The notes: a model not told the origin generated them from the letters alone. Shown: positions 53,893 to 63,301, counted from the stretch's first letter. The stretch: DNA of 64,000 nucleotides from Micromonospora sp. MH99 (GCF_021442385.1 NZ_MUZA01000002.1:151525-215524), one strand, 5' to 3'. Translations and numbers: made by a program.

Positions 53893-54456
53893 ATGACCGA
53901 GCAGCAGCCGTACCGGGTGGTGTCCCGACACCCCGGCTTCGAGCTGCGCCGCTACCCGGCTCATCTGGTGGCCGAGATGCAGATCCAGGCGTCGTTCACC
54001 CGGGCCCCGATCGAGGCGTTCCGGCCGCTGGCCGCCTACCTCGGCGGCGCCAACCGGGCCCGGCACCCGATCGGCTCGGCCGGACCGCCGATATCGGCGG
54101 CCGGCGACTCGGAGAAGATCGCCATGACCGTGCCGGTGGTCCAGATCGAGGGCGAGCGGCCGGGGGCGTACCTGATCCAGTTCGTCATGCCGGCCACCTT
54201 CACCACCGCCACCCTGCCCGAGCCGGTGGACACCCGGGTGCGCGTCCACGAGGTCCCGGCACGCCTGGCGGCGGCGATGCGGTTCTCCGGGCGGTGGACC
54301 GAGCAGGCGTTCAGTCAGCGGGCCACCATGCTCGGCCGGTCGGTGACCGCGGCCGGGCTGCAACCGACCGGCGCGATCCGGTACGCGCGCTTCGACCCGC
54401 CGTGGAAGCCGTGGTTCCTGCGCCGCAACGAGGTAGTGCTGCCCGTCGTGGAGTAG
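53893..54456 (+). CDS. SOUL-family haem-binding protein
   Basis: A 187-residue protein of the SOUL/HBP family, which binds haem or other tetrapyrroles. 'YRVVSRHPGFELRRYPAHLVAEM', 'FRPLAAYLGGANR', 'SEKIAMTVPV' and 'FVMPATFT' are the conserved blocks. The ATG at 53893 has GGGAG 6 nt upstream, and a TAGCGT hexamer at 53859-53864 may give it its own leadered promoter. Its stop codon abuts the stop codon of the convergent membrane gene with no base between. Confidence 0.9.
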   Translation: MTEQQPYRVVSRHPGFELRRYPAHLVAEMQIQASFTRAPIEAFRPLAAYLGGANRARHPIGSAGPPISAAGDSEKIAMTVPVVQIEGERPGAYLIQFVMPATFTTATLPEPVDTRVRVHEVPARLAAAMRFSGRWTEQAFSQRATMLGRSVTAAGLQPTGAIRYARFDPPWKPWFLRRNEVVLPVVE

Positions 54457-55437
54457 CTAGCGGCGACGGTTGTCGACCGCCGGCCAGGCCAGCAGCAGCC
54501 CCATTCCCAGCCCGGCGAGCAGCCCGGCCAGCGAGAGCAGCAGGTCGGAGTCGGCGGAGTTGATCGGGCTGTTGCCGGCCAGCGCGGTGAACGTCGCGCC
54601 GACCGGGAGCAGCACCATCATGGCGACGGCCGCGGCCAGCAGCATCGGCACCGGGCCCACCAGCGCGGCGAGACCGGCGAGCGCGTGCTGCCGCCAGGCC
54701 GGTCGACCGCCCGGCCAGTCCCACGCCAGCAGGGTGACGCCGGTGAGCAGCACCGCGCCGAGCGCGATCATCGGCAGGATGCGCGGGCCGGGCGGGACCG
54801 CCCGGACCAGCGCGACACCGCCGATGGCGACCGCGCCGAGCCCGACGGCCAGCAGGCGGCGGCCCCGGGTGCGGGCCGGCGCCGCCGCCAGGGCGACGAC
54901 GACGGTCAGGGCGACCAGGAGCACGCCGGTGGCGAAGGCCGCCGGCGTCAGCTCCGGCTCCCGGTCGGTAGGTGACTCGATGCCGGCCGCCACCACCGCC
55001 AGCACCCCGGCCACGCAGGCCGCGCCGGTCAACACCCGTCGGTCGGTGGTGGGGGGCCGGCCCCGATCCCGCCACACCAGGACGGCCGCCAGTACGCCGA
55101 GCACCGCCGCACCGTAGACGGCGAGCAGGACCGTCGACCCCGTGCCGGCCGGGTCCGCCCGGTCGATCGCCACGTCGGCCGCGATCCAGAGCCCACCGAG
55201 CACGACCGCCGGAGCGCCCCACCGGAGCTGCCCCCGGCCCGCCAGCAGCAACCCGAGCACGATCGCGACGATCGCCACGAACCGCAGATCCCGTGCCCAG
55301 TAGGCGTTGTTGCCCGGCAGCCGCTCCGACCACGGGCCGATCGGCTCGGTCAACGGTTGCCACACCGCCATGCCGACCGCCCAGATCAGCACGGCGGCGG
55401 CAGCCAGGAGCAGCCCGACCGGGCGCGCGAATCTCAT
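54457..55437 (-). CDS. Multi-pass membrane protein, unknown function
   Basis: A 326-residue Ala/Leu/Val-rich protein with about nine hydrophobic segments, starting 'MRFARPVGLLLAAAAVLIWAVGMAVWQPL'. No family motif was recognised. A conserved-looking polar patch 'LPGNNAYWARDLRFVAI' follows the first helix. The ATG at 55437 has TACCGT 6 nt upstream. It lies 48 bp downstream of the FtsX-like permease and may belong to that transporter unit, but the private -10 box argues for independent expression. Confidence 0.75.
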   Translation of the reverse strand: MRFARPVGLLLAAAAVLIWAVGMAVWQPLTEPIGPWSERLPGNNAYWARDLRFVAIVAIVLGLLLAGRGQLRWGAPAVVLGGLWIAADVAIDRADPAGTGSTVLLAVYGAAVLGVLAAVLVWRDRGRPPTTDRRVLTGAACVAGVLAVVAAGIESPTDREPELTPAAFATGVLLVALTVVVALAAAPARTRGRRLLAVGLGAVAIGGVALVRAVPPGPRILPMIALGAVLLTGVTLLAWDWPGGRPAWRQHALAGLAALVGPVPMLLAAAVAMMVLLPVGATFTALAGNSPINSADSDLLLSLAGLLAGLGMGLLLAWPAVDNRRR

Positions 55438-55443
55438 CCGTCG

Positions 55444-55449
55444 ACGGTA
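55444..55449 (-). promoter_or_regulatory. Leaderless -10 box TACCGT for the 54457 membrane gene
   Basis: TACCGT on the minus strand ends 6 nt before the ATG at 55437. Confidence 0.45.
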
Positions 55450-55485
55450 ACGGCCCGACCGGTCACCCGGGGGCCGGGGACGCGG

Positions 55486-57915
55486 TCACCCGACGACGCC
55501 GACCGATGACCGCGCGGGACGACGACGCAGTGACCGCCACGTCGGCAACGCGCTCGCCAGCGCCGCGAGCAGCAGGCACAGCCCCACCACACCGGCGACC
55601 ACCGACCACGGCACCACCAGGTCGACGGGGGCACCCACCTGTTCGGCGAGACCGGCGCGGATGCTGAGCAGACCGACGAACGCGACAGCCCCACCCAGCA
55701 GCGCGCCGATCAGGACCACCACCGCCGACTCGGCCGTGACCAGCCAGAGGACCTGCCGTCGGGTCGCCCCGGCCAACCGGATCAGCCGCAGGTCGGCGGC
55801 GCGGCCGGCAGCGGCCAACAGCAGCGTGTTGGCCACCGCGATGGCGCCGTAACCGGCGGACACCCCGATGAGCAGCAACGTGAAGAGCCAGACGAGACGG
55901 TCCTCGGCGGCGTCCGCCTCGGCCGCCCAGGTGGCGACGTCGACGACCCGCGCGCCGGCCGGAGGGTCGATCCGGTCCCGGACGTACACCGTGGACGTGA
56001 GCGCGGACGGGTCGTGCGTACGCACCACGGCCCGGGGCACCAGCAGGTCGCCGGGGATCGAGGTGTCGCTGACCACGGCGACGACGCGCAGCGACACCGA
56101 CGTCCCGTCCGCGAAGACCACCGCGTACGCCTCGGACGGCCGCAGGTTCGCCGCTTCGGTGACCACCACCGTGTCGTCACCGCGCAGGTCGTCGAGCGAG
56201 CCGGCGACGACGGTGAGCGCCCGGTTCGCGGCGGCGAAGCCGGCCGGCTCCACGCCGAGCGCGGTCAGCGGCCGGTCCGCCGGCAATTCTCCGGGATCGG
56301 TGCGGTAGACGGTGGTGGGCAGGAGGGCGGTGCCACCTGTCGCGGCGACGGCCCGGTCCGACAGGCCGGGTGCCCGGTCGGGCACCAGGATCCAGCCGGC
56401 GTTGACGTTGTCGGCCCGACCTGCCGCGTAGGCGGCGGTGGTCGTGCGCACCATCCCGGACACCAGCACCGCGAACGCGACGGTGAGCAGCACCGGCGCG
56501 GCGATGGCGGCGGTCCGCCGGGTCGCGGTCAACGCCCCGCCCCGGACCAGCATTCCGATCGCGCCTCCGGGCCGCCGCAGCGGCGACCGCAGCAGCCGTA
56601 CGACCGGCCCGACCACCGCCGGGGCGAGCACTGTGGCACCGGCCACCAGCGCCATCACCGCGTACAGGGCGTACTGCGCGGCGATCCGGGCCTCGTCGGC
56701 GGTCGCCGTTCCGACACTGAGGGCGAGCCCCGCCGCGACGAGGAGCGCCCCGACTGCGACGCGAACCCGCCCGATTGGGCGCTGTTCCACAGCGGCCTCG
56801 CGCAACGCCTCCAGCGGGCGGACCCGCGCCGCTCGGCGGGACGCCGACCAGACGGCCAGCAGCGCGATCACCGGCCCGGCGGCGAACGAGACCGCGACCG
56901 GCCAGAGTTCATAGCGGACCCGGAAGGTCGACGGCTCGTAGCCGACGTCGACGAGCAGCCGACCCAGCAGCGGGGCGAGCGCCGCGCCGACCAGCAGGCC
57001 GACGAGCCCGGCTGCGGCGCCGACGGCGAGCGCCTCCGCGTACACCATGCGGCGGACCTGACGTCCGGTCGCGCCGACGGCGCGCAGCAGGCCCAGCTCG
57101 CGGCGGCGCTGCGCGATGGTGAACGCGAAGGTGGAGGCGACCACGAACACCGTGACGAAGCCGGCGAGGGCCGCCGTGGCGGTGAGCACCTGCATGCCGA
57201 TCCACCGGGTACGGGCGTCGCCGCGCGGTTCCAGCGCACCGCGAGCGGCACCGGTGAGCACCTGTCCGTCGCCGCCGACGACTCCGCGCGCCGCCGTGGC
57301 GACCCGCTCGGGGTCGGCCCCGGGCGCGAGCACCAGCCCGATGGTCCGGACACCGGGCGCGAGCGCGGCGGCGACCTCGTCCGCGACAAGGACGCCGGGC
57401 CCGTCGACCAGACCGGTGACGGTGTACGCCTCCGGGCCGGCGGCGGTCAGCAGGGTGACCGGTGCGCCGGTCCGCAGCCCGAGCGCGCGGTCGACGACGA
57501 CCTCGCCGGGCCTCAGGGGCGGCTCGCCGGCCGTGCGGCGCAGCCCACCGAGCTGGGCGCTGGACCAGCCGTGCCCCTGGTGGGCGTCCTCCCGTCGGGT
57601 GTCGGCGGCCACGGGCCGACCGTCGACGAGCGGCTGGGCGTAGAAGGTCCGGTCCGGCACCACGGCGGCGACACCGGGCAGCGCTGCCAGCCGGCCGACG
57701 AGTCCCGCGGTCGCCGTGGCGGACCAGGGCCGGGTCGGCACGAAGGCGTCGGCCGACGCGCCCGCCTCGGGGCTCTGCACCACGACCGCCGCCCGCGCCA
57801 ACCGGTCCGGCACCTGCGGACGCCCGGAGGCGAGGAGCAGGGTGGCCGCCGCGACGAGCGCGACTCCGATGGCGACGGCCACGAACGCGCTGGCCGACCG
57901 CCGGACGCTCACCAC
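55486..57915 (-). CDS. FtsX-like ABC transporter permease
   Basis: An 809-residue MacB/FtsX-type permease with two repeated FtsX units: an N-terminal helix, a large extracytoplasmic domain, three helices ('IAQRRRELGLLRAVGATGRQVRRMVYAEAL' is the coupling motif), then a second set ending 'AADLRLIRLAGATRRQVLWLVTAESAVV'. Such proteins perform mechanotransmission or export lipids and peptides. GTG codons at 57915 and 57912 are both possible; the second makes a 4-bp GTGA overlap with the ATPase stop. Divergent two-component system 2 is the probable regulator. Confidence 0.93.
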   Translation of the reverse strand: MVSVRRSASAFVAVAIGVALVAAATLLLASGRPQVPDRLARAAVVVQSPEAGASADAFVPTRPWSATATAGLVGRLAALPGVAAVVPDRTFYAQPLVDGRPVAADTRREDAHQGHGWSSAQLGGLRRTAGEPPLRPGEVVVDRALGLRTGAPVTLLTAAGPEAYTVTGLVDGPGVLVADEVAAALAPGVRTIGLVLAPGADPERVATAARGVVGGDGQVLTGAARGALEPRGDARTRWIGMQVLTATAALAGFVTVFVVASTFAFTIAQRRRELGLLRAVGATGRQVRRMVYAEALAVGAAAGLVGLLVGAALAPLLGRLLVDVGYEPSTFRVRYELWPVAVSFAAGPVIALLAVWSASRRAARVRPLEALREAAVEQRPIGRVRVAVGALLVAAGLALSVGTATADEARIAAQYALYAVMALVAGATVLAPAVVGPVVRLLRSPLRRPGGAIGMLVRGGALTATRRTAAIAAPVLLTVAFAVLVSGMVRTTTAAYAAGRADNVNAGWILVPDRAPGLSDRAVAATGGTALLPTTVYRTDPGELPADRPLTALGVEPAGFAAANRALTVVAGSLDDLRGDDTVVVTEAANLRPSEAYAVVFADGTSVSLRVVAVVSDTSIPGDLLVPRAVVRTHDPSALTSTVYVRDRIDPPAGARVVDVATWAAEADAAEDRLVWLFTLLLIGVSAGYGAIAVANTLLLAAAGRAADLRLIRLAGATRRQVLWLVTAESAVVVLIGALLGGAVAFVGLLSIRAGLAEQVGAPVDLVVPWSVVAGVVGLCLLLAALASALPTWRSLRRRPARSSVGVVG

Positions 57916-58661
57916 GACGACTCCGCCGGAACGGTTTCCCGCTCGGCGATCCGGGCAGCGACGGCAGCGGCGGTGATCGGGCCGGTCAGCTCGTCGACGA
58001 CGCGACCGTCGGCGAGCAGGAGGACCCGATCGGCGTACGCGGCGGCGGCGGGATCGTGGGTCACCATCACCACTGTCTGCCCGTGGTCGTCGACGAGCGC
58101 GCGCAGCAGCCGGAGCACCTGCCGGGACGCCGAGCTGTCCAGCGCCCCGGTCGGCTCGTCGGCGAACACCACGGCCGGACGGGTGATCAACGCGCGGGCC
58201 ACGGCGACGCGCTGCTGCTCCCCGCCGGACAGCTCACTCGGCCGGTGCCCGGCCCGGTCGGCGAGTCCGACCGCGTCGAGGGCGGCGGCGACGTCCGCGG
58301 CCGGCGGGCGGCGGCGGGCCAGGCGCGACGGCAGCTCGACGTTCTGCGCGGCGGTCAACGTGGACACCAGGTTGAACGCCTGGAACACGAAACCGATCCG
58401 GTCGCGCCGCAGCCGGGTCAGCTCGTCCTCGCCGAGGTCGTCGAGGCGGACGCCGTCGATCGTGACGACCCCCTCGGTCGCGCGGTCCAGCCCCGCCGCG
58501 CAGTGCAGCAGGGTGGACTTTCCCGAGCCCGAGGGGCCCATCACCGCCGTGAACGTGCCGCCCGCGAAGCTGGTGGTCACGCCGTCGAGCGCCGTCACCC
58601 GCCGGTCTCCGGTGCCGTACACCGTCCGCAGCCCCGTCAGGGTCACCGTGTCTGTGGTCAT
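57909..58661 (-). CDS. ABC transporter ATP-binding protein (MacB/LolD type)
   Basis: A 250-residue ATPase. Walker A 'MGPSGSGKSTLLH', Q-loop 'GFVFQAFNLV', signature 'LSGGEQQRVAVARAL', Walker B 'VVFADEPTGALD' and H-loop 'VMVTHDP' are complete. It energises the overlapping FtsX-like permease. The ATG at 58661 gives 'MTTDTVTLTGLRTVYG'; no clear Shine-Dalgarno precedes it. Divergent from the sensor kinase at 58831 across 169 bp. Confidence 0.95.
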   Translation of the reverse strand: MTTDTVTLTGLRTVYGTGDRRVTALDGVTTSFAGGTFTAVMGPSGSGKSTLLHCAAGLDRATEGVVTIDGVRLDDLGEDELTRLRRDRIGFVFQAFNLVSTLTAAQNVELPSRLARRRPPAADVAAALDAVGLADRAGHRPSELSGGEQQRVAVARALITRPAVVFADEPTGALDSSASRQVLRLLRALVDDHGQTVVMVTHDPAAAAYADRVLLLADGRVVDELTGPITAAAVAARIAERETVPAESSW

Positions 58662-58817
58662 GACCGTCACGGTGCCGAACACGGGGGGTGCGGCGCGTCG
58701 TGCCGGGGCGGGCACTTTCCGGCCCTCCCCTGGGCGGATTCGACGGCGCGCGAACCCCACCGGGTCGTCCTCGGGGATGACCACCCACGGGTGGACGCGG
58801 CCGGGCCGCCCCGCCGA

Positions 58818-58823
58818 TACGGT
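58818..58823 (+). promoter_or_regulatory. Leaderless -10 box TACGGT for two-component system 2
   Basis: TACGGT ends 7 nt before the kinase GTG at 58831, in the 169-bp divergent spacer. Confidence 0.5.
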
Positions 58824-58830
58824 CTGACAG

Positions 58831-59988
58831 GTGACCGCTCTCCTGCTGACCCGGCGGCTGCGGCCGGTGGACCTGTACATCGTGGACGCCGTGCTCGCCG
58901 TGGCGGTCGGTGGGCTGCTCTGCCCGTACGCGGCGCTGGAGTCACCGCTGCACGGGGGCGTGGACGAACCGCTCTGGGTGTCGGTGCTCGTCGGGATGGC
59001 CATCGGGCTGCCGCTGGCCGCCCGGCGACGGTGGCCGATCCCCGTCGCCGTGGCGATCAGCGCGGTCACCACCGTCGCCCTGATCACTGGCGTGATCCCC
59101 AACTTCGCCGCCGCCGCGCCGGCAGTCGCCATCAGCCTGTCCTTCTACACGGTGGCCGTGTCGACCACCACGCGCCCGTCGCTGCTCTGCGCCGCCGGTT
59201 GTCTCGCTCTGGTGAGCGTCGCCCTGGTGCTGACCGCGGGTGACCTCTGGTCGCGGACCGGGGCGGTCGTCTACGCCACAGTCATGGTCGCGCCGGCCTG
59301 GGTGATCGGTTGGCTGATCCGGGAGCGACGCGCCCTCGCCACCCGGCAGAGCGACCAGCTGGTCCGTCAGGCCGCCACCGAGGAGCGGTTGCGGGTGGCG
59401 CGCGAGCTGCACGACGTGGTCGCGCACACGCTGAGTCTCATCGTGGTGAAGGCTGCCGTCGCCAACCACGTCGCCGAGGCCGACCCGCGCGAGGCGGGCG
59501 CCGCGCTCCGGGTCATCGAGGAGACCGGCCGCACCGCGCTGACCGATGTGCGTCGCGTGCTCGGCGTCCTGCGCGCGGACAGCCCGTACGCGCCGACGCC
59601 CGGGCTGGACGAGTTGCCGGTCCTCGCCCGGCAGGCGGCGATGGGCGGCGTCGACGTGCGGCTCGACGTGCGGCGGGAGGAGCCGGTCGGCGCGGTGCCG
59701 GAGTCGGTGGGCCTGGCGGTGTACCGGATCGTGCAGGAGGCGGTGACGAACGTGGTGAAACACGCGGCGCCGGCGGCGTGCCGGGCCACGGTTACCGTTC
59801 TGCCCGACGAGGTGCGGGTGGAGGTGACCGACGACGGCCAGCGTCCGGTCCTGCTCGGCGGGGAGGGGCACGGGTTGATCGGGATGCGGGAACGGGTGGC
59901 GTTGCACGGCGGGGAGTTCCGCGCCGGCCCACGCTCCGACGGTGGCTTCGCGGTGACGGCCAGCCTGCCCTACCGGGTGGCCGCGTGA
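58831..59988 (+). CDS. Sensor histidine kinase, HisKA_3 type (system 2)
   Basis: A 385-residue membrane kinase with about five transmembrane helices, His194 in 'EERLRVARELHDVVAHTLSLI', and a C-terminal ATPase domain ('AVYRIVQEAVTNVVKHA', 'GHGLIGMRERVALHGG'). It is homologous to the system 1 kinase but has its own order of helices. The stop overlaps the regulator GTG by 4 bp. Its position facing the FtsX-type ABC transporter suggests it senses the transporter or an envelope-active compound. Confidence 0.94.
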   Translation: MTALLLTRRLRPVDLYIVDAVLAVAVGGLLCPYAALESPLHGGVDEPLWVSVLVGMAIGLPLAARRRWPIPVAVAISAVTTVALITGVIPNFAAAAPAVAISLSFYTVAVSTTTRPSLLCAAGCLALVSVALVLTAGDLWSRTGAVVYATVMVAPAWVIGWLIRERRALATRQSDQLVRQAATEERLRVARELHDVVAHTLSLIVVKAAVANHVAEADPREAGAALRVIEETGRTALTDVRRVLGVLRADSPYAPTPGLDELPVLARQAAMGGVDVRLDVRREEPVGAVPESVGLAVYRIVQEAVTNVVKHAAPAACRATVTVLPDEVRVEVTDDGQRPVLLGGEGHGLIGMRERVALHGGEFRAGPRSDGGFAVTASLPYRVAA

Positions 59989-60653
59989 TCCGCGTCCTGA
60001 TCGCCGACGACCAGGCGCTGCTGCGCGGCAGTTTCCGGCTGCTTGTCGACCTCAGCCCGGACTGCACCACGGTCGGCGAGGCGGGCACCGGCGTGCAGGC
60101 CGTCGCGCTGACCGGGCAGCACCTGCCGGACGTGGTGCTGATGGACGTCCGGATGCCGGAGATGGACGGCATCGAGGCGACCCGGCGGATCTGCGCCGAC
60201 CCGGCGACGGCCGGCACCCGGGTCATCATCCTGACCACGTTCGACCTCGACGAGTACGTCTACGGGGCGCTGCGCGCCGGGGCCAGCGGGTTCCTGCTCA
60301 AGGACACCCCACCGGCGGACCTGCTGACCGGGATCCGGGTGGTCGCCGCCGGGGAGGGGCTGCTCGCGCCGACGGTGACCCGCCGGCTGATCGACGAGTT
60401 CGCCCGCCAGCCGGAGCCGACCCGGCCGCTGCCCCGACAGCTCGACGGGGTGACCGACCGGGAACGGGAGGTGCTGGCGCTGATCGCCCGGGGCCTGTCC
60501 AACGCGGAGTTGGCCGCGCACCTCAACCTCAGCCAGGCCACCGTCAAGACACACGTCGGGCGGCTGCTGACCAAGCTGGCGGTCCGTGACCGGGCGCAAC
60601 TCGTCATCGTCGCGTACGAGACGGGACTGGTGGGGCCGGGCGGCCTACGCTGA
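59985..60653 (+). CDS. NarL-family response regulator (system 2)
   Basis: A 222-residue regulator with receiver domain (Asp54 in 'DVVLMDVRMPEMDG', 'IADDQ' pocket, 'LLKDTPPADLL') and C-terminal LuxR helix-turn-helix ('VTDREREVLALIARGLSNAEL' region). The GTG at 59985 overlaps the kinase stop (GTGA). The likely target is the divergent ABC operon at 58661 and possibly its own promoter. Confidence 0.95.
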   Translation: MIRVLIADDQALLRGSFRLLVDLSPDCTTVGEAGTGVQAVALTGQHLPDVVLMDVRMPEMDGIEATRRICADPATAGTRVIILTTFDLDEYVYGALRAGASGFLLKDTPPADLLTGIRVVAAGEGLLAPTVTRRLIDEFARQPEPTRPLPRQLDGVTDREREVLALIARGLSNAELAAHLNLSQATVKTHVGRLLTKLAVRDRAQLVIVAYETGLVGPGGLR

Positions 60654-60682
60654 GCCGGTCGGCCGTGCACCCAGGAGGAGAC

Positions 60683-61222
60683 ATGACCCGGTACGTCGCG
60701 CTGCTGCGCGGAGTCAACGTCGGCACCACCCGCCTGGCGATGGCCGACCTGCGCCGGATCGTCACCGACCTCGGGCACGAGGCGGTCGAGACGTACCTCC
60801 AGAGCGGCAACGTGGCCTTCGGCAGCACCGTGCGCGACGCGGAGAAGTTGGCCGCCGGCATCGAGCGGGCGCTCACCGACGAACTGGGGCTGACCGTGCC
60901 GGTGCTGGTACGCAGCGGCCGGGAGTTGGCGGCGGTGGCGGGTGGCAACCCGTACGCCGAGGTCGAGGACGATCCGAAGCTCCTGCTGGTGGCGTTCCTG
61001 GCGACCCCTCCGGCGAAGGCAGTGGTGGACGCGCTCGCCGTGCCCGGCGGTGAGAACGTGTCGTTCACGGTGACCGGCCGGGAGGTCTACCTGCACTTCC
61101 CCGACGGTGGTTACGGCCGGACGAAGTTCACCAACGCCTACCTGGAGAAGAAGCTCGGCGTGGTGGCGACCACCCGTAACTGGAAGTCGGTGCGCGCCCT
61201 GGCGGAGATGGCCGCCGGCTGA
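60683..61222 (+). CDS. DUF1697 family protein
   Basis: A 179-residue protein of the DUF1697 family, widespread and uncharacterised. 'YVALLRGVNVGTTRLAMADLRRIV' and 'VETYLQSGNVAFGS' open it; 'FPDGGYGRTKFTNAYLEKKLGVVATTRNWKSV' closes it. The ATG at 60683 has GGAGG 4 nt upstream and is preferred to the in-frame ATG at 60665. A TACGCT hexamer at 60646-60651 overlaps the end of the response regulator gene and could start a short-leader mRNA. Confidence 0.9.
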   Translation: MTRYVALLRGVNVGTTRLAMADLRRIVTDLGHEAVETYLQSGNVAFGSTVRDAEKLAAGIERALTDELGLTVPVLVRSGRELAAVAGGNPYAEVEDDPKLLLVAFLATPPAKAVVDALAVPGGENVSFTVTGREVYLHFPDGGYGRTKFTNAYLEKKLGVVATTRNWKSVRALAEMAAG

Positions 61223-61248
61223 CCGGGCGGGCGCGGACGCCCGCCCGG
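61223..61248. terminator. Hairpin between DUF1697 and the Tat metallo-hydrolase
   Basis: CCGGGCGGGCG (61223-61233) and CGCCCGCCCGG (61238-61248), perfect 11-bp stem with a CGGA loop, between two convergent stop codons. Confidence 0.85.
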
Positions 61249-61254
61249 GACCGG

Positions 61255-62232
61255 TCAGAAGTGGTACGCGGTCTCGTACTCGGGGACCAGCACCCGGCTG
61301 CGCGGCGAGATCCGACGCACCGCCGCGATCATGGCGTCGAGCCGGTCGCGGTCGGCCGGCGCGACGACCGGCGGATTCTGCAACGGCGTCTCGAAGTTGT
61401 CCCAGTGCACCGGCACGACGACCTTCGGGTAGTCCAGACCGGCCAGCAGCCGGGGCAGGTAGTCGCCGGTGGTGGTGGCGCTCTGCATGGCCACCATCGC
61501 CACGTCCGGCGACAGGCCGGTGAGGTTGCGCTCGGCGACGTCGCTGGCTCCGGTGAAGTAGACCGACGGGCCGCGCTCGACCCGCAGCAGGTAGCCCAGC
61601 GTGTCGCCCTCCGGGAGGTCGGCGATGGTCGCCGGCTGCGCCGGCTGGCTCACCCGCACCCCGGGGAAGGCCACGGAGTACGACGCGTTGCGGCTGTGCA
61701 GCGAGCCGACGACCTCGATGCTGTGGTCGCCGAAGTCGAGCACCTCCCCGCCCTTGACGGCGCTGAGCTTCGTCGACGGCAGGCCGTAGGCCAACCCCAG
61801 GTGGTACGCGGTGAGCGTGCCGAACACCCGCGCGCCGGTACGCCCGGCGATGTACGGGACGTCCATGAAGTGGTCCCAGTGGGTGTGCGTGACCAGGATG
61901 GTCGTGGCCCGGTCGACGCGCGGGTCGATCACGTCGGTACGCACGGTCAACGGGGCGTCGGTCCGGAACGGGGGGTTGAACAGCCCGGTGTCGATCCGGC
62001 TGAGGAACGGGTCGACCAGGACGGTCCGGTCGGCGATGTCGATGCGCCAGCCGGCCGTACCCCACCAGCGGAAGCTGACCGCGCCGGTGCGGCCTCTGGC
62101 GGGCGTCGGCGCGGCGGCCGGCGGCGCGGCCTGGGCCGGGGTGGCCGCGGTGGCGGCGAGGCCGCCGGCCGAGACCAGGGCGGTGGTGGCGGCGGCGTCG
62201 CGCAGGAAGCGACGACGGTCGAGGTTGGACAT
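61255..62232 (-). CDS. Tat-exported metallo-beta-lactamase-fold hydrolase
   Basis: A 325-residue protein with a twin-arginine signal ('DRRRFLRDAAATTALVSAGG', cleavage near 'AQAAP') and an UlaG-like metallo-hydrolase domain: 'VTHTHWDHFMDVPYIAG' is the HxHxDH site, and 'VDPFLSRIDTGLFNPP', 'VGSLHSRNASYS' and 'VVPVHWDNFETPL' give the remaining ligands. Folded with metal before export, as Tat implies. Related enzymes include ascorbate-6-phosphate lactonase and N-acyl-phosphatidylethanolamine phospholipase D; activity here unknown. GGGGAG lies 9 nt before the ATG. Confidence 0.9.
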   Translation of the reverse strand: MSNLDRRRFLRDAAATTALVSAGGLAATAATPAQAAPPAAAPTPARGRTGAVSFRWWGTAGWRIDIADRTVLVDPFLSRIDTGLFNPPFRTDAPLTVRTDVIDPRVDRATTILVTHTHWDHFMDVPYIAGRTGARVFGTLTAYHLGLAYGLPSTKLSAVKGGEVLDFGDHSIEVVGSLHSRNASYSVAFPGVRVSQPAQPATIADLPEGDTLGYLLRVERGPSVYFTGASDVAERNLTGLSPDVAMVAMQSATTTGDYLPRLLAGLDYPKVVVPVHWDNFETPLQNPPVVAPADRDRLDAMIAAVRRISPRSRVLVPEYETAYHF

Positions 62233-62386
62233 GCGGATCTACTCCCCGTGCTCGGGTGATCGGTCAGCACGAGCCAACCAGCGCCACCGCGCCCCGGTCC
62301 AAGATCGAACGCCTTCAGCTCCGATACGTCACTGCATATCGTGCCTGCTCAGCAGCCACCCCTTCGGCGCTCGGACGCCCGGAAAC

Positions 62387-63301
62387 TCACTCGCCGCGCA
62401 GCGCCTCGACGGCCGTCCGGGCGGCAGTTCCCATCGCCAGGTCCACGTCGATCCGGCGCGGGGTCAGCTCGTCGGCGCGGGCGAAGACGGCGATGGCGTA
62501 CCGGCCGCCGTCGGGGTATTCGGCGACGCCAGCCTCCAGGTGCAGGCCGGGCAGGGTGCCGGTCTTGCCGGCGACCCGGACGCCGGGCGGGAACCCGGCG
62601 GCCAGCCGGGTCCAGAAGAGCTGCCGGGCCATCCAGGTGCGGACCATCGCGCAGGCCGCCGCCGGGCCGGCCTGGTCGCGCCAGATCAGGGTGAGCAGCC
62701 GGGTGATCTCCCGGGCGGTGCTGCTGGTGGTGTGCGCGGGATCGAAGACCCGCATGGCCTGGACGCGCGCCGCCGGCAGGGTCGGGAAGATCCGCGCGAA
62801 CTCCGCCTCGGTCCGCGCCCCCACGTCGGCGAGCATCATCTCGACCAGTTCCCGAGGACCGCCGAGAACGCGGGTGCGGGTGAGGCCCAGCTCGGCGGCG
62901 AGCATCGGCAGCAGGTCCGGGCCGACCCGGCGCAGCAGCAGGTCGGCGGCCGTGTTGTCGCTCACCGACATGGCGAAGTACGCGAGGTCGCGCAGCGACA
63001 CCTCGGCGTCGTCGACGCAGCCGGCCAGCCCCCACCCGCCGAGCCGGTCGGCGGCGGTGACCAGGACCCGTTCGGTGGGGTCGAGCTGGCCGGCGTCGAC
63101 CTGCCGGGCGAACTCCAGCACCAGCAGGATCTTGAAGATCGACGCGATCACCACCTGCTCGTCGGCACGCACCCCGACCTGCCGGTCCATTCCGGCCGGG
63201 TCGACGGCGTCGACGTCCACCGCGTCCAGGTCGACGGCGTGCAGGCTGGCCGTCACCCCGACGCCCGCGAAGATGGCCTCGATCCGCTCCCCCACATCCA
63301 C
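62387..63301 (-). CDS. Class A beta-lactamase-like serine hydrolase
   Basis: A 304-residue beta-lactamase-fold protein without signal peptide. Ser-x-x-Lys is 'IASIFKILL', Ser-Asp-Asn is 'MSVSDNTAADLL', and Lys-Thr-Gly is 'VAGKTGTLPG'. The omega-loop Glu166 motif (E-x-x-L-N) of true class A enzymes is not visible, so efficient deacylation of beta-lactams is doubtful; an esterase or peptidase role is as likely. The GTG at 63301 has TACCGT 6 nt upstream. It is transcribed away from a LysR gene 51 bp off, the arrangement seen for inducible bla genes. Confidence 0.85.
   Translation of the reverse strand: MDVGERIEAIFAGVGVTASLHAVDLDAVDVDAVDPAGMDRQVGVRADEQVVIASIFKILLVLEFARQVDAGQLDPTERVLVTAADRLGGWGLAGCVDDAEVSLRDLAYFAMSVSDNTAADLLLRRVGPDLLPMLAAELGLTRTRVLGGPRELVEMMLADVGARTEAEFARIFPTLPAARVQAMRVFDPAHTTSSTAREITRLLTLIWRDQAGPAAACAMVRTWMARQLFWTRLAAGFPPGVRVAGKTGTLPGLHLEAGVAEYPDGGRYAIAVFARADELTPRRIDVDLAMGTAARTAVEALRGE

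Noticed and set aside
62387..63301. Annotation as a true class A beta-lactamase
   Set aside because: The three core motifs fit, but no signal peptide and no Glu166 (E-x-x-L-N) motif are visible.
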